Assembly: GCF_007290395.2 (NCBI RefSeq) | Contig: NZ_CP041656.2 | Span: forward strand, 6,729,501-6,793,500 | Origin: Bradyrhizobium cosmicum | Lineage (GTDB): Bacteria > Pseudomonadota > Alphaproteobacteria > Rhizobiales > Xanthobacteraceae | Direction of reading: 5' to 3' | Length of the DNA stretch: 64,000 nt | Shown here: piece after piece, positions 46,122 through 55,737 of the stretch | Layout: each line of letters starts with the position of its first letter | Position numbering within the stretch: position 1 is the first letter of the stretch | Notes under the pieces: model-generated | What the model was told of the DNA's origin: nothing | Seen by the model: the letters and a program-made list of their open reading frames with translations, nothing else | Database searches by the model: none | Program-made: the position numbers and the translations under genes

Positions 46122-46207
46122 CGTCATGCCCGGGCTTGTCCCGGGCATCCACGTTCTTGGTGGCGCGCGGCAACGCGTGGATGGCCGGGACAAGCCCGGC
46201 CATGACG
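46122..46207. repeat. 86-bp palindromic element, copy 1
   Basis: The element begins CGTCATGCCCGGG and ends CCCGGCCATGACG; each end is itself a hairpin around GGGCTTGTCC / GGGACAAGCC. Its reverse complement is nearly identical to the element at 61692-61774. It lies in the convergent gap between peroxiredoxin and rnhA. Confidence 0.8.
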
Positions 46208-46230
46208 AGTGGAGGGAGCGAGCTCCCTCG

Positions 46231-46695
46231 CTACTCGCTGATCCGAGTCTGCGTCCGCGCCATCGCGACGCCATCCCGCGCCAGTTGATCCGCGCGCTCG
46301 TTCTCGGGATGGCCGGCGTGGCCCTTGACCCAGTGCCAGCGCACCTCATGCGCCTTCAGCGCGGCGTCGAGGCGCTGCCATAGCTCGACATTCTTGACCG
46401 GCTTCTTGTCGGCGGTGCGCCAGCCGTTGCGCTTCCAGCCGTGAATCCAGCCGGTGATGCCCTGCCGCACATACTGGCTGTCGGTGTAGAGATCGACGGT
46501 GCACGGCTTCTTCAGCGCTTCCAGCGCGGAGATTGCCGCCATCAGCTCCATCTGGTTGTTGGTGGTGTGGCGCTCGCCGCCGTTCAGCTCTTTCTCCTTG
46601 TCGCCGAACTTCAGGATCGCACCCCAGCCGCCGGGCCCCGGATTTCCCGAGCAGGCGCCGTCGGTATAAATCGTCACAGTGGGACGCTCGCTCAC
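46231..46695 (-). CDS. rnhA: ribonuclease HI
   Basis: A 154-residue RNase H1 with DEDD catalytic residues: [16 protein letters not shown] (Asp), [10 protein letters not shown] (Glu), [11 protein letters not shown] (Asp) and a C-terminal Asp in [10 protein letters not shown], with a basic handle GWKRNGWRT. It removes RNA from RNA-DNA hybrids in replication and repair. Its ATG overlaps the thrB stop by four bases, giving a thrB-rnhA pair as in other Rhizobiales. Confidence 0.93.
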   Translation of the reverse strand: MSERPTVTIYTDGACSGNPGPGGWGAILKFGDKEKELNGGERHTTNNQMELMAAISALEALKKPCTVDLYTDSQYVRQGITGWIHGWKRNGWRTADKKPVKNVELWQRLDAALKAHEVRWHWVKGHAGHPENERADQLARDGVAMARTQTRISE

Positions 46696-47675
46696 GCGAC
46701 CAGTCCTGACGGCATCAGCCCGTAGTCGCGCGCGCTGGAAACGCTCTGGTGGAAGCGCAGCTTGCGGACGTATTCGAGCGGATCCTTCGGCTTGACCAGC
46801 GCGCCCTCGGGCACGTTGAGCCAGTCGACCAGCCGCGTCAGCAGGAAGCGGATCGCGGCGCCGCGCGCCAGCAGCGGCAGCGCGGCCTGCTCGGCGTCAG
46901 TCAGCTTTCGCACCCGGCCGTAAGCATTGAGGAAGGCGCGCGCCTTGGTGACGTTGAAGGAATGATCCGGCTCGAAGCACCAGGCGTTGAGGCAGATCGC
47001 GACGTCATAGGCCAGCATGTCGTTGCAGGCAAAGGTGAAGTCGATGATGCCCGAAAGCTTGTCGCCGAGGAAGAAGACGTTGTCGTTGAAGAGATCGGCG
47101 TGGATCACGCCCTCGGGCAGATCGGTCGGCCAGATGCCGCTGGAGAGATGATCGAGCTCCTGGCCGAGAAACGCGCGCAGGCCCGGCTGCACCTCGTCGG
47201 CGCGATGTGACGCCGCATCGAACAGCGGCCGCCAGCCGGCGACCGAGAGCGCATTGGCGCGCTTGATCGCGAAATTGGCGCCGGCCAGATGCATCCTGGC
47301 CAGCCCTTCGCCGACGCCGGCACAATGGGCCGCGTTCGGCTTGCGCGGCCAGACGCCTTCGAGAAAGGTGATGATCACGGCCGGCCTGCCCGACAATTCG
47401 CGCAGCGCCTCGCCGTCCTTCGCCTTCACCGGCAGCGGGCAATTGACGCCGTGCTCGGCGAGGTGCGTCATCAGCGCGAGGAAGAACGGCAGATCGTTCT
47501 TCGCCACGCGCTTCTCGTAGAGCGTGAGGATGAACGATCCCGCGGTGGTGTGCAGCAGGAAGTTGGAATTCTCGACGCCCTCGGCGATGCCCTTGTAGGA
47601 GAGCAGGTCGCCGAGATCGTACTGCTTCAGGAAATCCGCAAGCTCGTCGGCGGCAACGTCAGTGTAGACCGCCAT
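46692..47675 (-). CDS. thrB: homoserine kinase (APH-fold type)
   Basis: A 327-residue kinase of the aminoglycoside-phosphotransferase fold used as homoserine kinase in alphaproteobacteria: [23 protein letters not shown] at the N-terminus, [12 protein letters not shown], catalytic [13 protein letters not shown] and [10 protein letters not shown] (the DFG-like metal motif). It phosphorylates L-homoserine for threonine synthesis. It lies six bases after ispH and overlaps rnhA, so an ispH-thrB-rnhA operon is likely. Confidence 0.9.
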   Translation of the reverse strand: MAVYTDVAADELADFLKQYDLGDLLSYKGIAEGVENSNFLLHTTAGSFILTLYEKRVAKNDLPFFLALMTHLAEHGVNCPLPVKAKDGEALRELSGRPAVIITFLEGVWPRKPNAAHCAGVGEGLARMHLAGANFAIKRANALSVAGWRPLFDAASHRADEVQPGLRAFLGQELDHLSSGIWPTDLPEGVIHADLFNDNVFFLGDKLSGIIDFTFACNDMLAYDVAICLNAWCFEPDHSFNVTKARAFLNAYGRVRKLTDAEQAALPLLARGAAIRFLLTRLVDWLNVPEGALVKPKDPLEYVRKLRFHQSVSSARDYGLMPSGLVA

Positions 47676-47681
47676 GCCGAT

Positions 47682-48650
47682 TTACTCGGCGGCAGCTTCG
47701 GGGCGCACCTGGCGCGGCAGCGGGAAGAACTCGTTCTCTTCAGCGGCCGAGACCGTCTCCACATGCAGCGTGTAGCGCTCGGCGAACGCGTCCATGATCT
47801 CCTCGACGATCACTTCCGGCGCCGATGCGCCCGCAGTGATGCCAAGGCTCGAGATGTTGCTGAACCGTTCCCAGTCGAGATCGGCGGCGCGCTGCGCCAA
47901 CACCGCGATCTTGCAGCCTTCGCGCTCGGCAACCTCGCGCAGGCGCTGCGAGTTCGACGAATTGGGAGCGCCAACGACAATGAGCGCGTCCACCACCGGC
48001 GCAACCTTCTTCACCGCGAGCTGGCGGTTGGTGGTGGCGTAGCAGATGTCTTCCTTGTGCGGCCCGTTGATGTTCGGGAAGCGCTCCTTGAGCAGCGCCA
48101 CGATCTCCGCCGTGTCGTCGATCGACAGCGTGGTCTGGGTCACGAAGGCGAGGTTGTTCGGATCCTTCGGCGAGATCGTCTTGGCGTCCTCGGCGGTCTC
48201 GATCAGGGTCACGGCGCCGACCGGAAGCTGGCCGAGCGTGCCGACCACCTCGGGGTGATGGGAGTGGCCGATCAGGAAGATCTCGCGGCCGCGCTTGAAA
48301 TGGATCGCGGCCTCGCGGTGCACCTTGGTCACCAGCGGGCAGGTCGCATCCAGCGAAAACAGGTTGCGGGACGAGGCGTCGGCCGGGACGGACTTCGGCA
48401 CGCCATGGGCCGAGAACACCACCGGGGCGGTGGTATTTTCCGGGATTTCGGCGAGCTCCTCGACGAAGATCGCGCCCTTCTTCTTCAACCCGTCGACGAC
48501 GTATTTGTTGTGCACAATCTCGTGGCGAACATAGACGGGGGCGCCGTATTTATCGAGCGCCCTTTCCACGGTGTCGATCGCCCGGACCACCCCGGCGCAG
48601 AAGCCGCGGGGAGAACAAAGCACGATCTTGAGGTCTGGTTTAGCTGACAT
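47682..48650 (-). CDS. ispH: 4-hydroxy-3-methylbut-2-enyl diphosphate reductase (IspH/LytB)
   Basis: A 322-residue iron-sulfur enzyme, the last step of the MEP isoprenoid pathway. The three cluster cysteines are in [18 protein letters not shown] and [11 protein letters not shown], and [15 protein letters not shown] and [11 protein letters not shown] supply the substrate-binding residues. The start at 48650 (MSAKPDLK) is typical; a small upstream extension to 48674 is open. It is first in the ispH-thrB-rnhA group and divergent from trcR. Confidence 0.93.
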   Translation of the reverse strand: MSAKPDLKIVLCSPRGFCAGVVRAIDTVERALDKYGAPVYVRHEIVHNKYVVDGLKKKGAIFVEELAEIPENTTAPVVFSAHGVPKSVPADASSRNLFSLDATCPLVTKVHREAAIHFKRGREIFLIGHSHHPEVVGTLGQLPVGAVTLIETAEDAKTISPKDPNNLAFVTQTTLSIDDTAEIVALLKERFPNINGPHKEDICYATTNRQLAVKKVAPVVDALIVVGAPNSSNSQRLREVAEREGCKIAVLAQRAADLDWERFSNISSLGITAGASAPEVIVEEIMDAFAERYTLHVETVSAAEENEFFPLPRQVRPEAAAE

Positions 48651-48796
48651 TGAGCGATCTCGGGACCGAATCACCTCGCCAAATGGGCGGGAAGCGGCCT
48701 TGGGATGAACAGGGCTTAGGTACGGGCTTACGGAGACTTCAGAGGGAATTGGGCCCCCTTTCGGGCGCTGTCAAGGCACTATCTATAGCAGAACCA

Positions 48797-48826
48797 TTGC
48801 GTGGCTACCCCCTCCGGGCTTATATA
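48797..48826 (+). promoter_or_regulatory. candidate promoter of trcR
   Basis: TTGCGT at 48797-48802 and TATATA at 48821-48826 are 18 bases apart, followed about 65 bases later by AAGGAG and the trcR ATG. Confidence 0.4.
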
Positions 48827-48903
48827 GCGCGAATTCCCAGTCATCGCTGATGACCACCGGCTTCGCCTCCAGAGGGGTGGGCGAAGCACAAAGGAGATTT
48901 GCC

Positions 48904-49599
48904 ATGAGCAACGCACCTCTGATGCCCAAGGCGACCGCCGTCTGGCTGCTCGACAACACCGCGCTGACCTTCGATCAGGTCGCCGACTTCACCAAGATGC
49001 ACCCCCTCGAGGTGCGCGCGATCGCCGACGGCGACGCCGCCCAGGGCATCAAGGGCATGGACCCCCTCTCCAACGGCCAGCTGACCCGCGAGGAGATCGA
49101 GAAGGGCGAGAAGAACCCTGACTACCGGCTCCGCCTGCAGGAGAGCAAGGTGGTGCTGCCGCCCCAGCCCAAGCGCAAGGGCCCGCGTTACACGCCGGTG
49201 TCGCGCCGCCACGAGCGCCCGAGCGCCATCCTCTGGCTGCTGCGCAGCCACCCGGAGCTCAAGGACGCCCAGGTCATGCGTCTGGTCGGCACCACCAAGA
49301 GCACGATCGCGAGTGTGCGGGACCGCACCCACTGGAACACCTCGCAGCTGACCCCGATCGACCCGGTCACCCTCGGTCTCTGCTCGCAGATCGAGCTCGA
49401 TTTCGAGGTCGCGCGCGCGGCCAAGGAGAAGCCGATCGACACGGCCTATGGCGGCGCCACCCTGCTGCCGGCTTCCGAGACCACCAAGAAGGATGAGTAC
49501 GAGCCGGCCGAACGCTCGAGCGACGACCTCAACGTCGACGCCGTGTTCGCCAAGCTCAAGACGCTCGGCGGCAAGAAGCACGAGGACGAGGAGGAATAA
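48904..49599 (+). CDS. trcR: TrcR/DUF1013 cell-cycle transcriptional regulator
   Basis: A 231-residue protein of DUF1013, found almost only in Alphaproteobacteria and known as the cell-cycle regulator TrcR. The N-terminus PLMPKATAVWLLDNTALTFDQVADFTKMHPLEV is the conserved HTH-like part; NGQLTREEIEKGEK and the central SAILWLLRSHPELKDAQVMRLVGTTKSTI (a second HTH) follow, ending in an acidic tail. The start at 48904 has AAGGAG upstream, and an excellent terminator follows. Confidence 0.88.
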   Translation: MSNAPLMPKATAVWLLDNTALTFDQVADFTKMHPLEVRAIADGDAAQGIKGMDPLSNGQLTREEIEKGEKNPDYRLRLQESKVVLPPQPKRKGPRYTPVSRRHERPSAILWLLRSHPELKDAQVMRLVGTTKSTIASVRDRTHWNTSQLTPIDPVTLGLCSQIELDFEVARAAKEKPIDTAYGGATLLPASETTKKDEYEPAERSSDDLNVDAVFAKLKTLGGKKHEDEEE

Positions 49600-49634
49600 G
49601 GCTCCTCTTCCGGTTTGCTATCCCAAGCAAACGA

Positions 49635-49669
49635 AACGCGGCAGGAAAACCTGCCGCGTTTTTGTTTTT
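49635..49669 (+). terminator. Rho-independent terminator of trcR
   Basis: An 11-bp perfect stem (AACGCGGCAGG 49635-49645, AAAA loop, CCTGCCGCGTT 49650-49660) followed by TTTGTTTTT. Confidence 0.95.
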
Positions 49670-49689
49670 GCTACCCCACCCTCGGCGTC

Positions 49690-49709
49690 GTCCCCGCGAA
49701 CGCGGGGAC
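49690..49709. repeat. short intergenic palindrome
   Basis: GTCCCCGCG-AA-CGCGGGGAC, a near-perfect inverted repeat just after the ompW stop. It resembles the CCCCGCG-type half of the element at 51001-51101. Confidence 0.6.
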
Positions 49710-49723
49710 CCATACCGGTGAGA

Positions 49724-50470
49724 TTAGAACTTGTAGGTCACGCCAGCGCCGACCAGCCAGGGATCGATATGCGCATTGCCGGTGACCGGCAGGCCACTGA
49801 CGATCGCGCTGTAGTCCGGACGCAGCCAGAGCTTCTTGACGTCGACGTTGAGACCCCAGTGCCGGTCGAGCATGTAGTCGAAGCCGAACTGCACGGCGCC
49901 GCCCCAGGCGTTGCTGACATGCAGATTCGTTGTGGTGGCAACGATCGCGGGCGGCCCGACGATGGCGGCCGGCGAATTGGCGGCGGAGTTGTTGAAGAAC
50001 ACCGTGTAGTTCACGCCGGCGCCGATATACGGCTTGAACGCGCCGAAATTGTCGAAGTGATATTGCAGGGTCAGCGTCGGCGGCAGCAGCGTGGTCTTGC
50101 CGATCGGCAGGTTCGCCAGCGAGCCGGTGCCGCTGATCGAATGCCGCGTCACGCCCAGGATCAATTCGGCCGCGATGTTCTTGGTGAAGAAATAGCTGAT
50201 GTCGAGCTCAGGCACGACCTGATCGCTGATCGACAGGCCGGAGTTCGGCGACGACAGCGAGGGCACACCGGCGACATTGACGCTCGAACCGCCCGCATCC
50301 GGCAAGACGCCGAGCACGCGCAGGCGCACCATCCACGGATTGAAGCTCTCAACCGGCGGCGGCGCCTTCTTGTAAACCGGCAAATCGGCAGCCTGCGCCG
50401 AGGCAAGAGCCCCCGCGAGCATCGCGCCAGCCGTCGCAAGCCGCGCCAGCGTTCCTATCTTTCCATTCAT
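49724..50470 (-). CDS. ompW: OmpW-family outer membrane protein
   Basis: A 248-residue eight-stranded beta-barrel with a signal peptide (1-28, cleavage near AQA-AD). Typical OmpW segments are MVRLRVLGVLPDAGG, YFFTKNIAAELILGVTRHS, FKPYIGAGVNYTVFF, and the C-terminal IDPWLVGAGVTYKF ending in Phe, as needed for outer-membrane insertion. It forms a small hydrophobic channel. The start at 50470 (MNGKIGTL) gives a complete signal peptide; the longer frame to 50512 does not improve it. Confidence 0.9.
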   Translation of the reverse strand: MNGKIGTLARLATAGAMLAGALASAQAADLPVYKKAPPPVESFNPWMVRLRVLGVLPDAGGSSVNVAGVPSLSSPNSGLSISDQVVPELDISYFFTKNIAAELILGVTRHSISGTGSLANLPIGKTTLLPPTLTLQYHFDNFGAFKPYIGAGVNYTVFFNNSAANSPAAIVGPPAIVATTTNLHVSNAWGGAVQFGFDYMLDRHWGLNVDVKKLWLRPDYSAIVSGLPVTGNAHIDPWLVGAGVTYKF

Positions 50471-50650
50471 TGAATTCCCCTTCAGCCACATGCGCGCGTC
50501 GTTGCGCGACATCAGGGTCAGAGCAGAAAGGGGGCGATGAAGGATTTGACGCCGATCAAATCAGGACTGAAGCGACACGATTTGGCTGCCGCGTTGCAGA
50601 TGTGTCACGAAACACGCGAACGAATGCGCAGGATAATACCGTAGCCGGCG

Positions 50651-50920
50651 TCAGGGCCGCTCGGGATGGTTCAGCATGTACTCGCCAAGATCGCGCTGGC
50701 GGCGGTCGGCGCGGGCCGTGGCGGCATTGCGCTGGACGTCACGATCCTTGCGGCAGGCCACGTATTCGGGCGTCCCCTGCGCATAGCCGCGGCTCTGGCA
50801 CACCGCATCGTCATCGTCTCCGCCCATCGCCACCGGCGTCTGGTAGCGCGCGGAGCAGGCGGAGAGAGCGATGGCGAGAGCTGCGACTGCGAGCAGGCGC
50901 GGCGCGGAGGCGAGTGGCAT
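50651..50920 (-). CDS. small lipoprotein
   Basis: An 89-residue protein with a hydrophobic leader and lipobox LSAC-S (cysteine at residue 22), then YQTPVAMGGDDDDAVCQSRGYAQGTPEYVACRKDRD and a basic helical tail. The C-x-SRGYxxGTxEYxxC unit is widespread in small rhizobial lipoproteins. It would be anchored by lipid, probably in the outer membrane. Function unknown. Confidence 0.8.
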   Translation of the reverse strand: MPLASAPRLLAVAALAIALSACSARYQTPVAMGGDDDDAVCQSRGYAQGTPEYVACRKDRDVQRNAATARADRRQRDLGEYMLNHPERP

Positions 50921-51000
50921 AGGAGGTCCCTTGTTGGCGGCCTCTGTTTAGCGCGGAATGAGGAGATTGTAAGTCCCTGGACACCGTTCCCCGCTCGCTG

Positions 51001-51101
51001 TCATTCCCCGCGAAGGCGGGGAATCCAGTACTCCGGGGCGGCCACTGGGTCACACAACTGCGGCCGCGGAGTACTGGATCATCCGCCTTCGCGGGTGACG
51101 A
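51001..51101. repeat. composite palindromic intergenic element
   Basis: Two hairpin halves: 51001-51035 (TCATTCCCCGCG...) and 51067-51101 (...GCGGGTGACGA) also pair with each other through CCAGTACTCCG / CGGAGTACTGG. It lies downstream of prpE. It resembles dispersed rhizobial palindromes. Confidence 0.65.
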
Positions 51102-51152
51102 CGGCTGAGGTCGGAGAGGCGTCGTCGCACCGCCTCGGGTTGACGCCTCGCG

Positions 51153-53075
51153 TCACACCCGCCCCTTCAGTGCGTCACCGATCTCGTCCAGCGCCTTGGG
51201 GTCCTCGATCGTGGCCGGCATGGTCCAGGTCTCGCCGTCGGCGATCTTCTTGATGGTGCCGCGCAGGATCTTGCCGGAGCGCGTCTTGGGCAGGCGGCCG
51301 ACGGTGATGGCGAGCTTGAAGGCCGCGACGGGGCCGAGCTTGTCGCGCACCAGTGCGACGATCTCCTTCTCGATCTCGGCGGGCGCACGCTTCACGCCGG
51401 CCTTGAGCACCAGGAAACCGCAGGGCACCTCGCCCTTGATCGCATCCTTGACGCCAAGCACGGCACATTCCGCGACATCGGGATGCGAGGCCAGAATCTC
51501 CTCCATGCCGCCGGTGGAGAGACGATGGCCGGCGACATTGATGATGTCGTCGGTGCGGCCCATGACGAAGACATATCCGTCCTCGTCCTTGTAGCCCGCG
51601 TCCGACGTCTTGTAGTAGCCAGGGAATTCGCTGAGATAGGATTCCTTGAAGCGTTCATCCTGATTCCACAGCGTGGGCAGGCAGCCCGGCGGCATCGGCA
51701 GCTTGATGACGATCGAGCCCATGGTGTTCGAGCCGACCGGCTTGGCCGCCTCATCCACCACATCGACCTGGTAGCCCGGCATCGGTACCGTCGGCGAGCC
51801 GTGCTTGACCGGAAGCAGGCCCAGGCCCACCGGATTGCCGGCGATGCACCAGCCGGTCTCGGTCTGCCACCAATGGTCGATCACCGGCACCTTCAACTGC
51901 TGCTCCGCCCATTCCACCGTCGGCGGATCGGCGCGTTCGCCGGCGAGGAACAGCGTGCGGAATTTCGACAGGTCATACTGCCGGATGAATTGTCCTTCCG
52001 GATCCTCTTTCCGGATCGCGCGGAACGCGGTCGGCGCGGTGAACAAGGCGACCGCCTTGTGCTCACTGATGACGCGCCAGAACGCGCCCGCGTCGGGCGT
52101 TCCGACCGGCTTGCCCTCGTACATGATCGAGGTCGCACCGTGCAGCAGCGGTCCGTAGATGATGTAGCTGTGCCCGACCACCCAACCGATGTCGGAGCCG
52201 CACCACCAGACCTCGCCGGGCTTGACGCCATAGAGGTTGAACATCGACCACTTCAACGCGACAAGATGGCCGCCATTGTCGCGCACCACGCCCTTGGGGA
52301 TGCCCGTGGTGCCCGACGTGTAGAGGATGTAGAGCGGATCGGTGGCGGCGACCGGCACGCAAGGGGCCTTCTTGTCGTCGTTCATCGCCTTGCGGCGCAG
52401 GCTCGCCCAATCGTAGTCGCGGCCGGGCGAGAGGTCGCAGACGAGCTGCGGACGCTGCAGCACGATGCAGGCCTTCGGCTTCACGCTCGCGAGCTTGATC
52501 GCCTCGTCGAGCAGCGGCTTGTACTGCACGATGCGACCGGGCTCGATGCCGCAGCTCGCGGACAGGATCAGTTTCGGCTGGGCATCGTCGATGCGGGTGG
52601 CGAGCTCCTTGGCGGCAAAGCCGCCGAACACCACGGAATGCACCGCGCCGATGCGCGCGCAGGCGAGCATGGCGACCACGGCTTCCGGCACCATCGGCAT
52701 GTAGAGGACGACGCGGTCGCCCTTGGCGACGCCGAAATCCTGCATGATGGCGGCAAGCGCCTGCACCTCGGCCAGCAGTTCGGCATAGGTGAGCCTGGTG
52801 ACCGAGCTGGTCAGCGGCGAATCGTGGATCAGCGCGACCTGGTCGGCGCGGCCGCGTTCGACGTGGCGGTCGAGCGCGTTGTAGCAGGTGTTGACCACGC
52901 CGCCGGTGAACCAGCGACCATAGACGCCCTGCGTGGCATCGAAGACCTTCTTCGGCGGCTCGATCCAGTCGATCTCCCTGGCCGCCTCGGCCCAAAACCC
53001 TTCCGGATCGGCCAGCGAGCGCGCGTGGACCTCGTGATAGAGACTCTTACCGTCGACGTTTCCCCGGACGTTCAT
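51153..53075 (-). CDS. prpE: propionyl-CoA synthetase
   Basis: A 640-residue acyl-CoA synthetase of the acetyl/propionyl-CoA type. It has ILYTSGTTGIPKGVVRDNGGH (P-loop), WWQTETGW (A5 with acid-specificity Trp), YVFVMGRTDDIINVAGHRLSTGGMEE (A8, PrpE-like) and RSGKILRGTIKKIADGE with the catalytic Lys. The IDWIEPPKKVFD N-terminus and RWFTGGVVNTCYNALDRHV are PrpE-like rather than Acs. It activates propionate (and acetate). No prp methylcitrate genes are near. Confidence 0.9.
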   Translation of the reverse strand: MNVRGNVDGKSLYHEVHARSLADPEGFWAEAAREIDWIEPPKKVFDATQGVYGRWFTGGVVNTCYNALDRHVERGRADQVALIHDSPLTSSVTRLTYAELLAEVQALAAIMQDFGVAKGDRVVLYMPMVPEAVVAMLACARIGAVHSVVFGGFAAKELATRIDDAQPKLILSASCGIEPGRIVQYKPLLDEAIKLASVKPKACIVLQRPQLVCDLSPGRDYDWASLRRKAMNDDKKAPCVPVAATDPLYILYTSGTTGIPKGVVRDNGGHLVALKWSMFNLYGVKPGEVWWCGSDIGWVVGHSYIIYGPLLHGATSIMYEGKPVGTPDAGAFWRVISEHKAVALFTAPTAFRAIRKEDPEGQFIRQYDLSKFRTLFLAGERADPPTVEWAEQQLKVPVIDHWWQTETGWCIAGNPVGLGLLPVKHGSPTVPMPGYQVDVVDEAAKPVGSNTMGSIVIKLPMPPGCLPTLWNQDERFKESYLSEFPGYYKTSDAGYKDEDGYVFVMGRTDDIINVAGHRLSTGGMEEILASHPDVAECAVLGVKDAIKGEVPCGFLVLKAGVKRAPAEIEKEIVALVRDKLGPVAAFKLAITVGRLPKTRSGKILRGTIKKIADGETWTMPATIEDPKALDEIGDALKGRV

Positions 53076-53298
53076 GCAAGCGCTCCCGTTTCCCTTATTT
53101 GCCTGGCCTTGACCTGACGGCAGGACAGGCGTCCCGCCATGACCCGGATCAAGTGCCGGCCTTGTTTGGGGGGTATTTTCCCGGGAACGGGCCGCTGTTC
53201 AAGCTGAAAAGGATGAGGCTTTTGGAGGAGTTCGCGGCTACCACCGTCTCGTGATGGCCCGGGCATGAGGAATTCTGGGAGAGGTGAGACCGCCGGCT

Positions 53299-54684
53299 CT
53301 ACCCGTCCAGCGCATTCAGCCGCTGCAGCCGATCCTGCATGACCTTCCTCAGATCATAGCCCGGCCGGCCGAAGCTGGCGTTCCGTGTCGTGAGGAAATC
53401 GCGCTGGGTCTTGCGCAGGTCACCAGCCGAGCGCTTGCCCGCGCTCTTCAACACGCGCTCATAGGTCTCGGCGATCTGGCGGTCGAGCACCCCGAGTTGC
53501 GGATCGGCGCAAATCACCTTCTCGACCTCGCGCCTGGCTGTGGCACAATCGAACGACGGGCCGCTGCCGGAAACCGCATTCAGCGGACGCAGTGGCTCAG
53601 TGCCGAATTTAGCGATTTCCGCAATCATGGCGCGGCGGCCATTGGCCGCGTTGTCGTTGCCGGGGTCGAGCCGCAGCGCCGTCTCGTAATCGGCAAGCGC
53701 CTTCCTGCGCTCGCCCATCTTCTTGTAGAGCACGGCGCGGTTGTTGTAGGTCTGCGCGAAATTCGGATCGAGCTTCAGCGCAGCCTCGTAGTCGTTGAGC
53801 GCCGCGCCGAGTTCGCCCTTGAGATGGTAGGAATCGCCACGGTTGGTGAAGAAGTTGGGCCGCGGCGCCAGCCGCAGGGCCTGATCGTAATCGGCAATCG
53901 CCTTGTCGTACTCGCCCATCGCGGCCAGCGACAGGCCGCGATTGTCGTAATATTCGGGCACCTTTGGATCGAGACGGATCGCCTCGCCGTCATCGGCGAC
54001 CGCCTTGTCGAGCTGGCCGAGCTTCTTGTAGGCGGCACCGCGATTGGTATAGCTGCGCGGCCGGTTTGGATCGAGCCGAAGCGCCTCGCTGAGATCGCGG
54101 ACCGCCTTCTCGTTGTCGCCGCCGAGATAATAGGTCACGCCGCGGTCGGACCAGGCCTGCGCATCATCCGGCTTCAGCTTGATCGCCTGGTCGTAATCGG
54201 CGAGTGCGCGGTCGAGACGGCGCTGATTGGTGTAGACGACCCCGCGCAGCTCGTAGGACTCGGCATCCTGCGGATCGAGCTCGATCGCCTTGCTGAGATC
54301 CGCCGCAGCGCGGTTGAGATCGCCGCCGGCCTCGCGCAGCAGGTCACCGCGCAGCCGCCAGGCCTTTGCATTCCTGCCGTCCAGTGCGATGGCCCGGTCG
54401 ATGTCCCGCAGCGCCTGCGTCAGACCGCCCGAGGTTCGCGCATTGGCGTCGGCGCGCACCAGCAGCGCGGCGGCGCGATCGGAGGACGGATTTGACGCCT
54501 GATCGATGATGGCGCCGCATGCCGGGATCAGTTCGGCGGGAGCAGCCTTGCTGCCCATCACGCAATCGACGCCGGCCGAGGCTGGGGCGACAAGAACGAG
54601 GCTGATCGCCGCGCCAAGCAGGACGGCGCGAAACGGGATTTTGGCAAACGGGGAGGTTGGCGCGGAAGAACGCGTACCGCACAT
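53299..54684 (-). CDS. exported TPR protein with C-terminal LprI-type domain
   Basis: A 461-residue protein with a signal peptide (about 1-36, ASA). About eight tetratricopeptide repeats follow (for example AYKKLGQLDKAVADDGEAIRLDP). The C-terminal 80 residues, PSFDCATARREVEKVICADPQLGVLDRQIAETYERVLK ... GYDLRKVMQDRLQRL, match the LprI/DUF1311 domain, a lysozyme-inhibitor-like fold with a disulfide. It probably acts in the periplasm as a binding scaffold. A paralogue with fewer repeats lies next to it (54848-55624). The start is the first in-frame ATG giving a signal peptide. Confidence 0.85.
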   Translation of the reverse strand: MCGTRSSAPTSPFAKIPFRAVLLGAAISLVLVAPASAGVDCVMGSKAAPAELIPACGAIIDQASNPSSDRAAALLVRADANARTSGGLTQALRDIDRAIALDGRNAKAWRLRGDLLREAGGDLNRAAADLSKAIELDPQDAESYELRGVVYTNQRRLDRALADYDQAIKLKPDDAQAWSDRGVTYYLGGDNEKAVRDLSEALRLDPNRPRSYTNRGAAYKKLGQLDKAVADDGEAIRLDPKVPEYYDNRGLSLAAMGEYDKAIADYDQALRLAPRPNFFTNRGDSYHLKGELGAALNDYEAALKLDPNFAQTYNNRAVLYKKMGERRKALADYETALRLDPGNDNAANGRRAMIAEIAKFGTEPLRPLNAVSGSGPSFDCATARREVEKVICADPQLGVLDRQIAETYERVLKSAGKRSAGDLRKTQRDFLTTRNASFGRPGYDLRKVMQDRLQRLNALDG

Positions 54685-54847
54685 GGCGTAAGGCTCCGTG
54701 ACGTCGGGTTTTCACCATTGTCGCGGCGGGCAAGGATCGGGTTCAATTCCACCCTGCTACGGACGAGAGGCGAACATCGCCGCTCTGGATTCTTGTTTTG
54801 ACGCGTTTTCTTCTCGCGAACCGGTATCCACTTCGCTCGAAAACGCT

Positions 54848-55624
54848 CTAGTAGCCGTCCGCCCCATTTAGTCGCTTCAATCGTTCCTGCATCGCCTTCT
54901 TCAGGTCGTACCCGGGCCGCCCATATCCAGCATTGCGGCGCGCGATGAAATCGTCCTGCTCGCGCTGGAGCGCCCTCGCCTGCCCCGCGTTCTGCGCTTC
55001 CCGGATCACGCGCGCATTCGATGCAAATATCTCGCGGTCGAGATCGGCGAGCTCCCGATTGCCGCAGATCGCCTTCTCCACGGCACGGGCCGTGGTCCGG
55101 CAATTGAAGCTCGGCTTGCCAGCCACCGCCATCTGCGCCCCGATCCGCTCCAGTTCGCGCGCCATCGCCTTGTGATTGGCCTTGGCCTTCTCGTGGTTCG
55201 GATCGATCTTCAGCGCCGCGCCGAAATCCTGCACGGCCTTCGGCTTGTCACCTTTCTTCAGCCAGAGTTCGCCGCGGGCGTTGAAGATGTCGGCAAGCGC
55301 AGGATCGAGCTGCAAGGCACGGCTGTCGTCGGCGATCGCGCGGTCGATCTGGTCGTGCCGCGCCAGCAGCGCACCGCGCGCGATCAGCGCCTTGATCAGG
55401 TCGGCCTTCGCCGTCTTCTCGTTGTCGATCACCTCTGCACAGGCGGAACTGGCCTTGTCCATGTCATCGGCAGAGGTCGCGGCGAGGCACGGCGCGATGT
55501 CGACCTGCGCGACGGCCGCCGGCTCGCCGCCGGTCGCGCCATAGACCGTGTCGTGGGCCGTGCTCAGCGAAAGCACCGAGAGCATCACAGCGCCCGACAC
55601 GTGAATGAGATTTTGAAAACGCAT
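54848..55624 (-). CDS. exported short TPR protein with LprI-type domain (paralogue of neighbour)
   Basis: A 258-residue protein with a signal peptide (about 1-29). It has two to three TPR units (DQIDRAIADDSRALQLDPA, GDKPKAVQDFGAALKIDPN) and the same C-terminal PSFNCRTTARAVEKAICGNRELADLDREIFASNARV ... GYGRPGYDLKKAMQERLKRL domain as the upstream-numbered neighbour. The shared end suggests duplication with change in TPR number. The start at 55624 gives the signal peptide; the frame continues to 55672. It diverges from the antiporter gene. Confidence 0.85.
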   Translation of the reverse strand: MRFQNLIHVSGAVMLSVLSLSTAHDTVYGATGGEPAAVAQVDIAPCLAATSADDMDKASSACAEVIDNEKTAKADLIKALIARGALLARHDQIDRAIADDSRALQLDPALADIFNARGELWLKKGDKPKAVQDFGAALKIDPNHEKAKANHKAMARELERIGAQMAVAGKPSFNCRTTARAVEKAICGNRELADLDREIFASNARVIREAQNAGQARALQREQDDFIARRNAGYGRPGYDLKKAMQERLKRLNGADGY

Positions 55625-55737
55625 GCTTGTGCAGTCGGAGCTCTTGCCTTGAGGCTTGCCTTGGGGCCGCACTATCCATCATACGGCCGGATTGGTGCTA
55701 GCTTGTGGCACAGCTCAAATCGGTTTCGGGGACTATC

